NCBI RefSeq assembly: GCF_000814845.2
Contig: NZ_CP010431.2
Coordinates: 1,488,001-1,552,000 of the forward strand
Direction: 5' to 3'
Length of the DNA: 64,000 bases
Origin: Pandoraea sputorum
Lineage (GTDB): Bacteria; Pseudomonadota; Gammaproteobacteria; Burkholderiales; Burkholderiaceae
Made by a program: the position numbers and the translations under genes. Below are positions 18,199 through 27,416 of the stretch, piece after piece. Under the pieces are notes generated by a model. It did no database searches, had not been told where the DNA came from, and saw only the letters and a list, made by a program, of their open reading frames with translations. How positions within the stretch are numbered: position 1 is the first letter of the stretch; the number at the start of each line of letters is the position of its first letter.

Positions 18199-19986
18199 AT
18201 GCATCACGCCATCGACTTCATTCAGGATCTGGCCGTCATCATGCTGCTGGCAGGCATCGTGACGGTCATCTTCAACCGGTTCCGGCAGCCAGTCGTGCTG
18301 GGCTACATCGTGGCGGGCGTGATCATCGGGCCGTATACGCCCCCGTTCGCGCTGATACATGACGAGAAGACCATCGGGATCCTTGCCGAACTCGGTGTCG
18401 TGTTCCTGATGTTCTCGCTGGGTCTGGAGTTCAGCCTGCGCAAGCTCGCCCGGGTGGGCGTGACGGCGTTCGTGGCGGCGATTACCGAAATCGTGCTGAT
18501 GCTCTGGATCGGCTACGAGATCGGCCGCTTCTTCGGCTGGAAAGCGATGGATTCGATCTTCCTCGGGGCAATGCTCGCGGTCTCTTCGACCACGATCATC
18601 GTCAAGGCGCTCGACGAACTCGGCATGAAGCGCGAGCGTTTTGCGCAACTGATCTTCGGCGTGCTGATCGTGGAGGACGTGCTCGCCATCGGCATGATCG
18701 CGTTGCTCTCGGGCATCGCCATCAGCGGTCAGGTCGATGCAGGCGAAGCAACGTTCACGCTGGGCAAGCTGCTGCTGTTCATGGTCGTGTCGCTGGTCGT
18801 GGGCATTCTGCTGGTACCGCGCATCCTCGGCTATGTGGCGAAGTTCAAGAGCGACGAAATGTTGCTGGTCGTGGTGCTGGGCCTGTGCTTCGGCTTCTGC
18901 CTGCTCGTGATTCAGATGGGCTACAGCGTGGCGCTCGGCGCGTTCCTGATCGGCGCGATCATGGCCGAAGCGCGTGAGTTGCATACGATAGAACGACTGG
19001 TCGCGCCGTTGCGCGACATGTTCAGTGCGGTGTTCTTCGTGACCATCGGCTTGCTGCTCGACCCGCATGTGCTGGTCACGTACGTATGGCCGATTCTGTT
19101 GATCACGGTGGCGGTGGTGGTCGGCAAGATCGTGTCGTGCGGGCTGGGCTCGTACCTCTCGGGTCAGGACGGCCGCACGTCGATGCGTGTGGGCATGGGG
19201 CTGTCGCAGATCGGTGAGTTCTCGTTCATCATCGCTTCGCTCGGCCTGTCGCTGAAGGTGACCAGCGACTTCCTGTATCCCATTGCGGTGGCCGTCTCGG
19301 TCATTACCACGCTGCTTACGCCCTATCTGATCAAGGGCGCAGACCCGTTCACCGGCTGGCTGGGCCGCGTGATGCCGGGGCGTCTGTCGTACGTGCTCGG
19401 TCAATACACGCAATGGCTGCAAAGCATTCAACTGACGGGCGACAGCGCGGCGCTCGTCACCATCGTGCGTCGTATCGTGGTGAGCGTGGCGATCAATCTG
19501 GCGCTCGTCGTGACGATCTTCCTCGGTGGCGCGTTCTTCTATCGTCGTCTTGCCGATCTGATGAAGCCGTGGGTCGCAGACCCGAGTCTGCAAAGTGCGG
19601 TGGTCTGGGGCGGGGCACTGGTGCTGTCGCTGCCGTTCCTGATCGCGGTGTACCGCAAGCTCAAGTCGCTGTCGTTGCTGCTGGTGGAGTTGTCGATTCC
19701 GCCGAGCCTCACGGGCCGCTATACCTTCGAGGTGCGCCGCGTGGTCGCCGAGATCCTGCCGATTGCCGCGATGGTCGGAGTCATTCTGCTGGTGGCGGCG
19801 CTCTCCGCGAGCATTCTGCCGTCGACCGAGATGATCGTGCTGATCGTGGCGGGCACGCTGGTGCTCGGCGTCATTATGCGTAGCTGGTTCGTGCGCATGC
19901 ACGCCAAGCTTCAGATCGCGCTGAAAGAGACGCTCGAACATCAACCCGATGGCGAGCATGGTGGCGGGGGATCGTCGTCGCACTGA
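18199..19986 (+). CDS. CPA2 family monovalent cation:proton antiporter
   Basis: Membrane antiporter of 595 residues with about twelve N-terminal transmembrane segments and a further membrane region at the C-terminus. The CPA2 signature (VVLGYIVAGVIIGP, LGVVFLMFSLGLEFSLRKL, SSTTIIVKALDELGM, LIVEDVLAI, MGLSQIGEFSFIIA) is complete. It resembles KefB/YbaL-type exchangers in the transport core but has no TrkA-N (RCK) domain, ending in a short hydrophilic tail. The ATG at 18199 has GGGGAG upstream; an in-frame start at 18145 is rejected. The likely role is K+ or Na+/H+ exchange; the cation cannot be decided. Confidence 0.9.
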   Translation: MHHAIDFIQDLAVIMLLAGIVTVIFNRFRQPVVLGYIVAGVIIGPYTPPFALIHDEKTIGILAELGVVFLMFSLGLEFSLRKLARVGVTAFVAAITEIVLMLWIGYEIGRFFGWKAMDSIFLGAMLAVSSTTIIVKALDELGMKRERFAQLIFGVLIVEDVLAIGMIALLSGIAISGQVDAGEATFTLGKLLLFMVVSLVVGILLVPRILGYVAKFKSDEMLLVVVLGLCFGFCLLVIQMGYSVALGAFLIGAIMAEARELHTIERLVAPLRDMFSAVFFVTIGLLLDPHVLVTYVWPILLITVAVVVGKIVSCGLGSYLSGQDGRTSMRVGMGLSQIGEFSFIIASLGLSLKVTSDFLYPIAVAVSVITTLLTPYLIKGADPFTGWLGRVMPGRLSYVLGQYTQWLQSIQLTGDSAALVTIVRRIVVSVAINLALVVTIFLGGAFFYRRLADLMKPWVADPSLQSAVVWGGALVLSLPFLIAVYRKLKSLSLLLVELSIPPSLTGRYTFEVRRVVAEILPIAAMVGVILLVAALSASILPSTEMIVLIVAGTLVLGVIMRSWFVRMHAKLQIALKETLEHQPDGEHGGGGSSSH

Positions 19987-20019
19987 AGGACACGCCACGG
20001 TTAAGTCAGCCGTCACGTG

Positions 20020-20055
20020 AAAAAAGCCCGCCGGGATGCCTCGGCGGGCTTTTTC
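20020..20055. terminator. Bidirectional terminator between the antiporter and thioesterase genes
   Basis: AAGCCCGCC and GGCGGGCTT form a perfect stem with an A run to the left and TTTTT to the right, between two converging genes. Confidence 0.92.
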
Positions 20056-20073
20056 TTTGGTGCGGCGGGAGGC

Positions 20074-20640
20074 TTACGCCTTCTTCTGCGGAAAGTCGAA
20101 GATCAGGCAGGTGGTGGTGGCGTGAGCATACAAGGTGCCGTCCGGGCCGACGATGCGGCCTTCCGCGATACCGACCTGACGGCCCACCTGAATGACCTTG
20201 CCTTCGGCGCGCACGACGGGCACGTCGCGCGTGAGGGCACGGACCATGTTCGTCTTGAGTTCCAGCGTGGTGTAGCTGCGCCCGGCGGGTAGCGTCGAAT
20301 GGATCGCGCAGGCAACGGCCGAGTCGAGCAACGTGGCGAACCACCCGCCGTGGATCGAGCCGAGCGGGTTGTAATAGGGCAGCGCCGGGCGACCCTGAAA
20401 CACAGCGCGGCCATTGGAGACTTCCACGGCGATGAAACCGAGCGTCTCACTGATCGGCGGCAACGGCAGCTTGCCGTCGAACATCGCGTCGAAGATTTCC
20501 TGGCCGGTCAGGCCGACCACGTCGGACGGCGTTGCGACGCCATAACGCGCCGGACCATTGCGCGTGACGCGTTCGCGCACGGCGGCTTCGTCGGCTTCCC
20601 ATTGGGCCAGAACGGCGGCGGCTTCCGGTTTGATGCTCAT
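20074..20640 (-). CDS. PaaI-family hotdog thioesterase
   Basis: Acyl-CoA thioesterase of 188 residues with a single hotdog domain in the C-terminal two thirds. The conserved region NPLGSIHGGWFATLLDSAVACA holds the substrate-binding turn and the catalytic Asp; RSYTTLELKTNMVRAL follows. The N-terminal 60 residues are a helical extension. The ATG at 20640 has GAGGAA seven bases upstream; the GTG one codon earlier is less likely. The acyl substrate is unknown. No paa genes are nearby. Confidence 0.88.
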   Translation of the reverse strand: MSIKPEAAAVLAQWEADEAAVRERVTRNGPARYGVATPSDVVGLTGQEIFDAMFDGKLPLPPISETLGFIAVEVSNGRAVFQGRPALPYYNPLGSIHGGWFATLLDSAVACAIHSTLPAGRSYTTLELKTNMVRALTRDVPVVRAEGKVIQVGRQVGIAEGRIVGPDGTLYAHATTTCLIFDFPQKKA

Positions 20641-20802
20641 CACGTCTTCCTCGTAACTTTTATGATGCTAGGCAATCGGCTTGTCAGCGATTATAGAAGT
20701 CGCGGCGTCCGGATGTGCGTTTCGCGTTAGAGGGAAGCGTCGACCCGTCAGTGACGAGGGCGCCGAGGGCGATGGGGGCACTGGTGGCTCGATGGAAGTG
20801 AC

Positions 20803-20831
20803 GCGGCAACGACGGAGTGCGTCGTTGCCGC
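20803..20831. terminator. Perfect hairpin downstream of ribB
   Basis: GCGGCAACGACG and CGTCGTTGCCGC are 12-base perfect arms with loop GAGTG. There is no T run, so it may be a 3' stabilising or weak termination structure for ribB. Confidence 0.45.
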
Positions 20832-20870
20832 AGGGGCCATCGCCTTCGGTGATTAGCGGACGGCGTCCGA

Positions 20871-21584
20871 TCAGGCCGCTTGCGCGAGGCTGAGGCGGTA
20901 GGTCGCCAGTTCGTCGATGGTGAGAATCGGCAGATCGTGCTGCTTGGCGAAGCGCTCGATATCGGCGCCGCGCGTCATCGTCCCATCCGGATTCATCAGT
21001 TCGCACAACACGGCGGCAGGCTTCAGGCCGGCGAGAATCGCCAGATCGACGGACCCTTCCGTGTGACCGCGACGCGTGAGCACGCCGCCCGGCTGCGCGC
21101 GCAGCGGGAAGACGTGGCCGGGGCGGGAGAGGTCGGAGGGCTGGGCGTCGTCGGCGATGGCTGCGCGAATCGTGGTGACGCGGTCGGCAGCGGAAACGCC
21201 GGTACTCACGCCCTGACGCGCTTCGATCGTCACCGTAAAGGCAGTGCCGTAACGGCTCTGGTTCTGCTCGACCATCGGCGGCAGATCGAGACGGCGCAGC
21301 GTCTCGTCCGGCAGACACAGGCAGACGATGCCACTGCATTCGCGGATCAGCATGGCCATCGTGGCGGGCGTGATTTTCTCTGCGGCGACGATCAGATCGG
21401 CTTCGTTCTCGCGGTCCAGATCGTCCATCAGAATGACGGGACGGCCTTCGCGCATGGCCGTAAGCGCAGCGGGCAGACGAACTTCCACTGGCGGCAGATC
21501 GACGAATGCAGGGTAGGCATGCAGGTCGTCGGTCGAGGCAGTGTCTTGCGAAACAGCTTGGGTATTGCGGGTACTGGTGGACAT
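20871..21584 (-). CDS. ribB: 3,4-dihydroxy-2-butanone-4-phosphate synthase
   Basis: Converts ribulose-5-phosphate to the four-carbon riboflavin precursor and formate. The product has 237 residues from the ATG at 21584 (MSTSTRN), with a GAGGAG ribosome site. Motifs are [55 protein letters not shown] and [10 protein letters not shown]. It lacks the GTP cyclohydrolase II domain fused in many homologues and stands alone, controlled by an FMN riboswitch. This is the usual arrangement of a riboflavin supply gene separate from the main rib operon. Confidence 0.95.
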   Translation of the reverse strand: MSTSTRNTQAVSQDTASTDDLHAYPAFVDLPPVEVRLPAALTAMREGRPVILMDDLDRENEADLIVAAEKITPATMAMLIRECSGIVCLCLPDETLRRLDLPPMVEQNQSRYGTAFTVTIEARQGVSTGVSAADRVTTIRAAIADDAQPSDLSRPGHVFPLRAQPGGVLTRRGHTEGSVDLAILAGLKPAAVLCELMNPDGTMTRGADIERFAKQHDLPILTIDELATYRLSLAQAA

Positions 21585-21685
21585 GAAACGCTCCTCGCGT
21601 AAGTCAATCGGGCGAAAAACGTTTTCGGGGCATGCGAACGGACGTCGCCATGGGACGGCATCCCATAGCACGCGGGTATCGACGC

Positions 21686-21855
21686 ATCTTCTCTCATCCG
21701 GACTATGACCGTCGGCTCTGGCTTCTCACCAGATCTGCTGACCCTGCCGATGTCGCGAAAGCGACGGTGACAAGCGCTCGCGGGCTCATGACGACGCAGC
21801 GAACTGCGTGATGTCACATACCGCCGGTGGGGACTTTCACCCCGCCCTGAAGACG
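21686..21855 (-). promoter_or_regulatory. FMN riboswitch (RFN element)
   Basis: On the minus strand the conserved blocks appear in order: CUUCAGGGCGGGGUGAAAGU, CCCCACCGGCGGUA, GAGCCCGCGAGCG, GGUCAGCAGAUCUGGUGAGA, GCCAGAGCCGACGGU and GUCCGGAUGAGAGAAGA. The element ends about 100 bases before the ribB start codon, leaving room for an expression platform. Confidence 0.95.
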
Positions 21856-21995
21856 TGTATGCCGTACGAACATTGCGTTGCATTGCGTGTAGTTACGCAT
21901 TGCGCGGCGTCATGACGTATGCGGCGAGACAAAGCGTAGCACAGGGCGTAAGAGGTCTGCAGGGAAGGCCGCGCGGGGCGCGTGGGATTGCCCAT

Positions 21996-22028
21996 CGGCC
22001 ACAAGACGCGAAGCGCCTCTTGTGGCCG
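21996..22028. other. Long perfect hairpin in a 280-base gap
   Basis: CGGCCACAAGA and TCTTGTGGCCG are 11-base perfect arms around an 11-base loop, between the FMN riboswitch and copZ. No gene or T run is associated. Apart from the presumed ribB promoter I see nothing else in the gap. Confidence 0.5.
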
Positions 22029-22135
22029 TGTTTGATGCGGGCTGATGGCGTCGGCTGAGTACGTCGACTGCGTGCGTCTGGCATCCCTCAAACGGAGTTG
22101 AAGCCAGACCCGGACGCTGGTCAGCCGTCACTCAA

Positions 22136-22336
22136 TCAGACGCTGGTGCCCTTGACGGTGTAACCGGCGTCGGTGATGGCGGCGCTGACTTGTGCGGGCG
22201 ACAGGTCGCTTTGGACGTCTACGCGGCCAGCACCCAGATCGACGTTGACCTTCGCGTCCGCATCCAGCTCGGTGATCGCACGCGTGACGGCTTTGACGCA
22301 ATGGCCGCAGCTCATACCTTCGACTTGGACTTGCAT
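22136..22336 (-). CDS. copZ: Copper chaperone, single HMA domain
   Basis: Cytosolic Cu+ carrier of 66 residues. It starts MQVQVEGMSCGHCVKAV with the metal site GMSCGHC at residues 7-13 and continues with the beta-alpha-beta-beta-alpha-beta pattern (VNVDLGAGRVDV, ITDAGYTV). The ATG at 22336 has AAGGAG upstream; the longer in-frame start is rejected because it overlaps the promoter. It is divergent from copA and hands copper to it. It has its own CueR-type promoter at 22391-22421. Confidence 0.93.
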   Translation of the reverse strand: MQVQVEGMSCGHCVKAVTRAITELDADAKVNVDLGAGRVDVQSDLSPAQVSAAITDAGYTVKGTSV

Positions 22337-22390
22337 GTTGCTCTCCTTGAAAGACGATTCAATTGACGGTGACACTGATCAGGTAAATGG

Positions 22391-22421
22391 ATCATAGACC
22401 TTCCCATAGAGGGAAGCTCAA
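22391..22421 (-). promoter_or_regulatory. CueR-type promoter of copZ
   Basis: On the minus strand TTGAGC, a 19-base spacer with GCTTCCC...GGGAAGGT dyad, and TATGAT. The over-long 19-base spacer is diagnostic of MerR-family activated promoters. Confidence 0.8.
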
Positions 22422-22558
22422 GCGCTTTTTTCAGACGAATCGCGTGTCGGGTCAGACGTCCCCCAAACATGGCCGGTTCCGGTGGCGCTATCGTTGAAGT
22501 GTGACGGGTGTGGTTCTGCTGTTCCCATCCGAATGCGTGACAAGTTGCCGCACAGTGC

Positions 22559-22589
22559 TTGACCTTCCTGTCATGGCAAGGTCTATGCT
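22559..22589 (+). promoter_or_regulatory. CueR-type promoter of copA
   Basis: TTGACC (22559-22564), a 19-base spacer and TATGCT (22584-22589). The spacer holds the dyad ACCTTCC-n7-GCAAGGT, the classical CueR operator. Confidence 0.88.
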
Positions 22590-22625
22590 GTGACGCATGA
22601 TGACAGTCCTCGTGGGGGCCTATAA

Positions 22626-25211
22626 ATGACTCAGAACTGGTCGGTCGGTATTGAAGGCATGACCTGCGCATCGTGCGTGACGCGGGTGGAGAAGGCTTTG
22701 CGGCGCACGCCCGGTGTGACGAGCGCGAATGTAAACCTCGCGACCGAAACGGCGGCGGTGGAGGCGGCGGCAGACGTCGCACCGGTCGCGCTGCTGGGAG
22801 CGGTCGAAGCCGCCGTCAGCGACGCCGGGTACCAGGTTGCGGAGCAATCGTTCGAACTGGCCATTGGCGGCATGACATGTGCCTCGTGTGCAGGGCGGGT
22901 GGAAAAGGCGTTGCGCAATGTGCCGGGCGTGGTCGAAGCGAACGTGAATCTTGCGACCGAGCGTGCGGCGGTGCGTGGCGTGCGCGGGGTGGTCGATGTT
23001 GCGGTATTGAGCGCTGCCGTCGAGAAGGCGGGGTACGAGGCGTCGGTCGTTACCGACCCAGCGCAGGCGGCATCGGAGGAGAGTGGTCCGGCATGGTGGC
23101 CAGTGGCGGTCGCTGCAGTGCTCTCGCTGCCATTGTTACTGCCCATGCTTGTCGAGCCCTTCGGTGTGCATCTGATGCCACCGCCGTGGGTGCAGTGGCT
23201 GCTCGCCACCCCTGTGCAGTTCTGGCTGGGCGCGCGCTTCTATCGGGCGGGTTACAAGGCGGTGCGTGCCGGTAGCGGCAACATGGATTTGCTTGTGGCG
23301 TTGGGCACGTCAGCGGCTTACGGCCTGAGCTTGTACGAGTGGTGGCGCGCACCGGCGGGCAGCATGCCGCATCTGTATTTCGAAGCGGCGGCGGTGGTGA
23401 TCACGCTGGTGTTGCTGGGCAAGTGGCTCGAAGCGCGGGCAAAGCGGCGGACCGTGGAAGCGATTCGGGCGTTGGCGGCGCTGCGCCCGGAGACGGCGCG
23501 TGTCGTGCGTGACCCGCATGGCGCGGCGAGCGAAGTCTCGGTGCCGCTGTCGCAGGTGAAGGTGGGCGACTGGGTTGTGGTGCGCGCCGGTGAGCGCGTG
23601 CCGGTCGACGGTGTGATCCGCGACGGCGCGAGCCAGCTCGACGAATCACTGCTGACCGGTGAGCCGTTGCCGATCGACAAGGCCGATGGCGACAAGGTCG
23701 TCGGCGGTTCAATCAACGGCGCGGGCACATTGCGTGTGGAAACCACGGCGGTGGGCGCCGATACGGCGTTGGCTCGCATCATTCGCATGGTCGAGGACGC
23801 GCAAGCGGGCAAGGCGCCGATTCAGCGCGCCGTGGATCGAGTGGCGGCGGTTTTCGTTCCGGTGGTCGTGTTGATTGCCGTTGTGACGGTCATTGCCGGT
23901 TGGGCGCTGGGGCTCGGTCTCGAGGCTTCGCTGCTTAACGCGGTTGCGGTACTGGTCATTGCTTGTCCGTGCGCATTGGGACTGGCGACGCCAGCGGCGA
24001 TCATGGTCGGCACCGGGGCGGCTGCGCGACAAGGCATCCTGATCAAGGACGCCGAGGCGCTGGAACTGGCGCACCGGATCAACGTCGTGGCGTTCGACAA
24101 GACGGGGACGTTGACGGAAGGCAAGCCGCGCCTCGTTGCGCATTTGCCTGCGCAAGGGGCGAGCGCCGACACGCTGCTGCGCTGGTCTGCTGCGGTGCAG
24201 TCGGGGAGTTCTCACCCGCTGGCCAAGGCCGTGACGACGGCCGCCGAGGAAGCTGGGCTGGCTTCGGCGGTGCCGGTGGCCTCCGACATTGCCGCATTGC
24301 CGGGGCGCGGCATGCGGGCCGACATTCTGGAAGCGCATGGCGCGGGTGCATTGAGCGACCCATCAAGTGGGTCATTAGGTGGCCGTCACACGCTCCAGTT
24401 GGGCAATGCGCGACTGCTTGACGAACTCGGTATCTCGCAGGGGGCCCTGGCGTCAGAGGCCGTGCGGCTGGCGGGCGAGGGACGAACTGTCTCGTGGCTG
24501 GTCGAGACCGGCAGTGCTGATACGGGGGATGTTGCGGGTGATGCTGCGGACGCGCGCGCTCGCGGCGGTCGTCTGCTCGGGCTGCTCGCGTTCGGCGATA
24601 CGCTCAAGGCAACCGCTCGTCCGGCCATCGACCGTCTGCACGCGTTGGGTGTGCGCTGCGTGATGGTGACGGGCGATAACGCAGGGAGCGCGAAGGCGGT
24701 CGCCAACGCGCTGGGACTCGACGAGGTGCATGCCGATGTTCTGCCGGAGCACAAGGCGGAGGTCATCGCGCAACTCAAACGTGACGGCGCGGTCGTAGCC
24801 ATGGTCGGCGACGGGATCAACGATGCGCCGGCACTGGCTGCCGCGGATGTCGGCATTGCCATGGGCTCGGGCACGGACGTCGCGATGCAGACGGCGGGCA
24901 TAACGCTGATGCGTGGTGACCCGCAGCGGGTCGCCGATGCCATTGATGTGTCTCGTCGTACGTGGTCGAAGATTCGTCAGAACCTGTTCTGGGCGTTTGC
25001 GTACAACGTTGTGGGGATTCCGCTCGCGGCGTTTGGCATGCTCAGTCCGGTGATTGCCGGGGCGGCCATGGCGCTCAGTAGCGTCAGCGTCGTCAGTAAT
25101 GCACTGTTGCTGCGCCGCTGGCGTCCTGCCGATCAGGAGACGACCTCCGCGTCGACAGGCAGCGCCGGAAAGTCGGATGCCGCTGGCGAGGCCCGCCGGG
25201 CGGGTGTTTGA
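22626..25211 (+). CDS. copA: Cu+-translocating P-type ATPase
   Basis: Inner-membrane copper exporter of 861 residues. Two N-terminal HMA domains carry GMTCASC (residues 11-17 and 82-88). Eight transmembrane helices include the copper-selective CPC (447-449). The phosphorylated Asp491 lies in DKTGTLTEG, the LTGEP actuator motif precedes it, and GDGIND starts at 728. Compared with shorter homologues there are two low-complexity insertions in the nucleotide domain (around [13 protein letters not shown] and [15 protein letters not shown]). It is activated by CueR through the promoter at 22559-22589 and works with the divergent copZ. Confidence 0.96.
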   Translation: MTQNWSVGIEGMTCASCVTRVEKALRRTPGVTSANVNLATETAAVEAAADVAPVALLGAVEAAVSDAGYQVAEQSFELAIGGMTCASCAGRVEKALRNVPGVVEANVNLATERAAVRGVRGVVDVAVLSAAVEKAGYEASVVTDPAQAASEESGPAWWPVAVAAVLSLPLLLPMLVEPFGVHLMPPPWVQWLLATPVQFWLGARFYRAGYKAVRAGSGNMDLLVALGTSAAYGLSLYEWWRAPAGSMPHLYFEAAAVVITLVLLGKWLEARAKRRTVEAIRALAALRPETARVVRDPHGAASEVSVPLSQVKVGDWVVVRAGERVPVDGVIRDGASQLDESLLTGEPLPIDKADGDKVVGGSINGAGTLRVETTAVGADTALARIIRMVEDAQAGKAPIQRAVDRVAAVFVPVVVLIAVVTVIAGWALGLGLEASLLNAVAVLVIACPCALGLATPAAIMVGTGAAARQGILIKDAEALELAHRINVVAFDKTGTLTEGKPRLVAHLPAQGASADTLLRWSAAVQSGSSHPLAKAVTTAAEEAGLASAVPVASDIAALPGRGMRADILEAHGAGALSDPSSGSLGGRHTLQLGNARLLDELGISQGALASEAVRLAGEGRTVSWLVETGSADTGDVAGDAADARARGGRLLGLLAFGDTLKATARPAIDRLHALGVRCVMVTGDNAGSAKAVANALGLDEVHADVLPEHKAEVIAQLKRDGAVVAMVGDGINDAPALAAADVGIAMGSGTDVAMQTAGITLMRGDPQRVADAIDVSRRTWSKIRQNLFWAFAYNVVGIPLAAFGMLSPVIAGAAMALSSVSVVSNALLLRRWRPADQETTSASTGSAGKSDAAGEARRAGV

Positions 25212-25259
25212 GAAGGTTCCCACGGGCATAAGGTGATCGGCGCATAATGAATCGATCAG

Positions 25260-25297
25260 GGGCGACGTACTGGAAGCAACCTTCCGATGCGTCGCCC
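25260..25297 (+). terminator. Possible terminator of copA
   Basis: Two stacked stems, GGGCGACG/CGTCGCCC outside and GGAAG/CTTCC inside, separated by a symmetric internal loop. No clear T run follows. Confidence 0.45.
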
Positions 25298-25373
25298 GGA
25301 TTTCCACCTGACTTGAAATTCGCCGAAAGCGACATCATCTAGGTGATATCGTCTGTCTTCCGGCACGGAGTCA

Positions 25374-26192
25374 ATGCTGCTGCCTATGAATAGTCTGCAT
25401 ATTGCGAGTTACAACATCCACAAGGGCTTTTCCGCGTTCAACCGCTTGCGCGTTCACGAACTGCGTGCGGGGCTGGAGGGGCTCGCACCGGATCTCGTCT
25501 TCCTGCAGGAAGTGCAGGGCATGCATCAACGCCACGCGGTGCGTCACACTAACTGGCCGGTACAACCGCAGCACGAGTTTCTGGCGGGCGCGATGTGGCG
25601 CGATCATGCTTACGGACGCAATGTTGTCTATGAGCACGGGCACCACGGCAATGCGATTTTGAGTCGTTATCCGATCGTCAAATCGGACAATCACGACATC
25701 ACGACCTATAGTTTCGAGAAGCGCGGCATGCTTCATTGCGAAATCGCCGTGCCGGGGCTGACCCAGCCGCTGCATTGTCTCTGCGTACATTTGTCGCTCG
25801 CAGGGCAGGGACGCCGGCGTCAGTTCGAAATGTTGACGGAGCGGGTGGCCGATGCCATTCCTGCGGATGCGCCGCTGATCATCGCGGGCGATTTCAACGA
25901 CTGGAGCAATCAGGCAGACCGTTTGCTGGCCGAGAAGCTGGCGTTGACGGAGGTGTTTCAGAACAGTGCCGGACGTCCGGCACGCAGTTTTCCGAGTGGA
26001 TTGCCGCTGTTGCGACTTGACCGCATCTACGCACGCGGCTTTCATATCGAAGGGGCGCAAGTCTTGCATGGGCGCCCCTGGTCGCGGATTTCCGATCATG
26101 CGCCGATCAGTGCCCGACTCGTGCCGTCGGATACCGAGAAGGACATGAACGGTTCCTCTCTCCCGTCGTTCAACCCTCGTTCCCCCCAGTGA
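25374..26192 (+). CDS. Endonuclease/exonuclease/phosphatase (EEP) family protein
   Basis: Metal-dependent phosphodiesterase fold of 272 residues. Motifs are SYNIHKGF (N-terminal Asn), FLQEVQG (metal Glu), GNAILSRYP, CVHLSL, IAGDFNDW (Asp and Asn) and SDHAPISARL (catalytic His). The substrate could be nucleic acid or a phospholipid. The start is uncertain: ATG 25374 has GGAG only three bases away, ATG 25386 has it 15 bases away; the body is the same. It ends seven bases before cueR, so the two are probably cotranscribed. It has no signal peptide. Confidence 0.88.
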   Translation: MLLPMNSLHIASYNIHKGFSAFNRLRVHELRAGLEGLAPDLVFLQEVQGMHQRHAVRHTNWPVQPQHEFLAGAMWRDHAYGRNVVYEHGHHGNAILSRYPIVKSDNHDITTYSFEKRGMLHCEIAVPGLTQPLHCLCVHLSLAGQGRRRQFEMLTERVADAIPADAPLIIAGDFNDWSNQADRLLAEKLALTEVFQNSAGRPARSFPSGLPLLRLDRIYARGFHIEGAQVLHGRPWSRISDHAPISARLVPSDTEKDMNGSSLPSFNPRSPQ

Positions 26193-26199
26193 GGTAGCC

Positions 26200-26754
26200 A
26201 TGAACATCGGACAAGCGGCGCAGGCCAGCGGCGTGACGGCCAAGATGATCCGGTACTACGAGAGTATCGGCCTGATGCCTCCGAGCCCTCGCTCCGAGGC
26301 AGGTTATCGACGATATGGCGAGCAGGATCTTCATCTGCTTCGGTTCATTCGTCAGGCGCGTCGGCTCGGTTTCGGCATCGACCAGATTCGCCAGTTGCTG
26401 GCGCTCTGGCAGGATCGGGGGCGCTCCAGTGCGCAGGTGAAGGCGCTCGCGCAGTCCCATGTGGACGAACTTAATCAGCGTATCGGCGAACTGGTCGCCA
26501 TGCGCGACTCGCTCTCGCATCTTGCGATGCATTGCCACGGCGATGACCGCCCGGACTGCCCGATTCTGGAAGGACTAGCGTCGGCGGATCTGCCGGGCGA
26601 TCTGACAGCAAAGAGCGATTGCGCGACGAATGCAACGACCACGTGCGGCACTGCGACACAATCAGGTGCCGTACCGACGACTTCGGCCGCGGGGGCCCCC
26701 ACCGGCGGGGCGGTAGGCGACGGTGACGCTCAGGTCGCACGCCACGTGCCGTAA
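26200..26754 (+). CDS. cueR: Cu+-responsive MerR family regulator
   Basis: Activator of copper efflux genes. The protein has 184 residues: winged helix-turn-helix (MNIGQAAQASGVTAKMIRYYESIGL), dimer helix, and metal loop with Cys112 and Cys120 (CHGDDRPDC), the same positions as in E. coli CueR. The two matching promoters at 22391-22421 and 22559-22589 are its evident targets. Odd: about 50 extra residues at the C-terminus, rich in Ala, Thr and Gly, with two more Cys; CueR is usually near 135 residues. Confidence 0.93.
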   Translation: MNIGQAAQASGVTAKMIRYYESIGLMPPSPRSEAGYRRYGEQDLHLLRFIRQARRLGFGIDQIRQLLALWQDRGRSSAQVKALAQSHVDELNQRIGELVAMRDSLSHLAMHCHGDDRPDCPILEGLASADLPGDLTAKSDCATNATTTCGTATQSGAVPTTSAAGAPTGGAVGDGDAQVARHVP

Positions 26755-26826
26755 GGACGCGGAGGTCGCAGCAGTCATGTGACGGTACGGATTCGTCACA
26801 TGAAAGACTCCATTTTTAAGGATGAT

Positions 26827-26851
26827 GCGCCGCAACAGCGGCGCTTTTTTT
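26827..26851 (+). terminator. Strong intrinsic terminator after cueR
   Basis: GCGCCGC-AACA-GCGGCGC followed by seven T. Confidence 0.95.
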
Positions 26852-27003
26852 GTTCCTCGAATTTTGACTGTGCAGTGCGACGGCATGCCGCAGTGGGCTG
26901 TTTGGGTGCTGTTGTTTTTATGTATGTTGTTGATTTTTATGTAAATTATTTGGAATTGACTCCATTCGAAGTGACGCTCTAGCAGAATTTGTTGGTTTTT
27001 CCC

Positions 27004-27042
27004 ATATAGGGGCTAACCCTTAACGGGAAAACCCTATATAAT
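27004..27042 (+). promoter_or_regulatory. Promoter with inverted repeat upstream of the DUF3563 gene
   Basis: TATAAT at 27037-27042 overlaps the right arm of a dyad, ATATAGGG (27004-27011) and CCCTATAT (27032-27039), with a centre containing GGGCTAACCC. No good -35 hexamer lies 16-18 bases upstream, suggesting activator dependence or repression through the dyad. Confidence 0.5.
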
Positions 27043-27089
27043 GCGAAGCACTGCTGCGATGCAGCACACTAATGAATTGGAGAAACGTC

Positions 27090-27230
27090 ATGTTTGCCGC
27101 CCTGTTTGAAGTCGTGAACACTTGGTTCGAAACTGCTGAGCGCCGTCGTCGTGAAGCATTCCTGGCTGAGTCGAAGGACATCATTGAGCTGGAACAACGT
27201 ATCCGCGCGCTCGAAACCGCCGGTTACTAA
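27090..27230 (+). CDS. DUF3563 family micro-protein
   Basis: A 46-residue protein starting MFAALFEVVNTWFETAERRR and ending LETAGY. GGAG lies eight bases before the ATG. The amphipathic, charged-helix pattern WFE-x-AERRRRE-x-xLAES and the Leu/Glu heptads match DUF3563, a small family common in Burkholderiales with no known function. It stands alone with its own TATAAT promoter and a terminator about 150 bases downstream, which argues that it is a real, well expressed gene. Confidence 0.85.
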   Translation: MFAALFEVVNTWFETAERRRREAFLAESKDIIELEQRIRALETAGY

Positions 27231-27386
27231 GCAAGTCAGAAGTCCTTCCGGACGAGCGGTCGCTGCTGGCGCAACCAGGCAAGTCGATCGTCTTATCGGG
27301 CGATTCCCGTCATCGTTGTGATGATGTGCGACGGCGCCCAACCGTGAGTTCGGATGCCATTCCCGCTGTTCCGGGATTGGCCACAC

Positions 27387-27416
27387 AAGCCCGCCATTTT
27401 GGCGGGCTTTGTCGTT
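27387..27416 (+). terminator. Intrinsic terminator downstream of the DUF3563 gene
   Basis: AAGCCCGCC-ATTTT-GGCGGGCTT followed by a broken T run. The rest of the gap up to the receptor gene holds only the Fur box and an untranslated leader. Confidence 0.85.

Noticed and set aside
17795..18262. 155-residue plus-strand frame across the 6S-like region
   Set aside because: No ribosome site, no family resemblance, and the DNA is better explained by RNA hairpins.
18160..20016. 618-residue minus-strand frame
   Set aside because: Antisense shadow of the CPA2 antiporter, with the same charged, low-complexity composition.
26779..26982. 67-residue frame after cueR
   Set aside because: It runs through a perfect intrinsic terminator and then T-rich DNA; no ribosome site.
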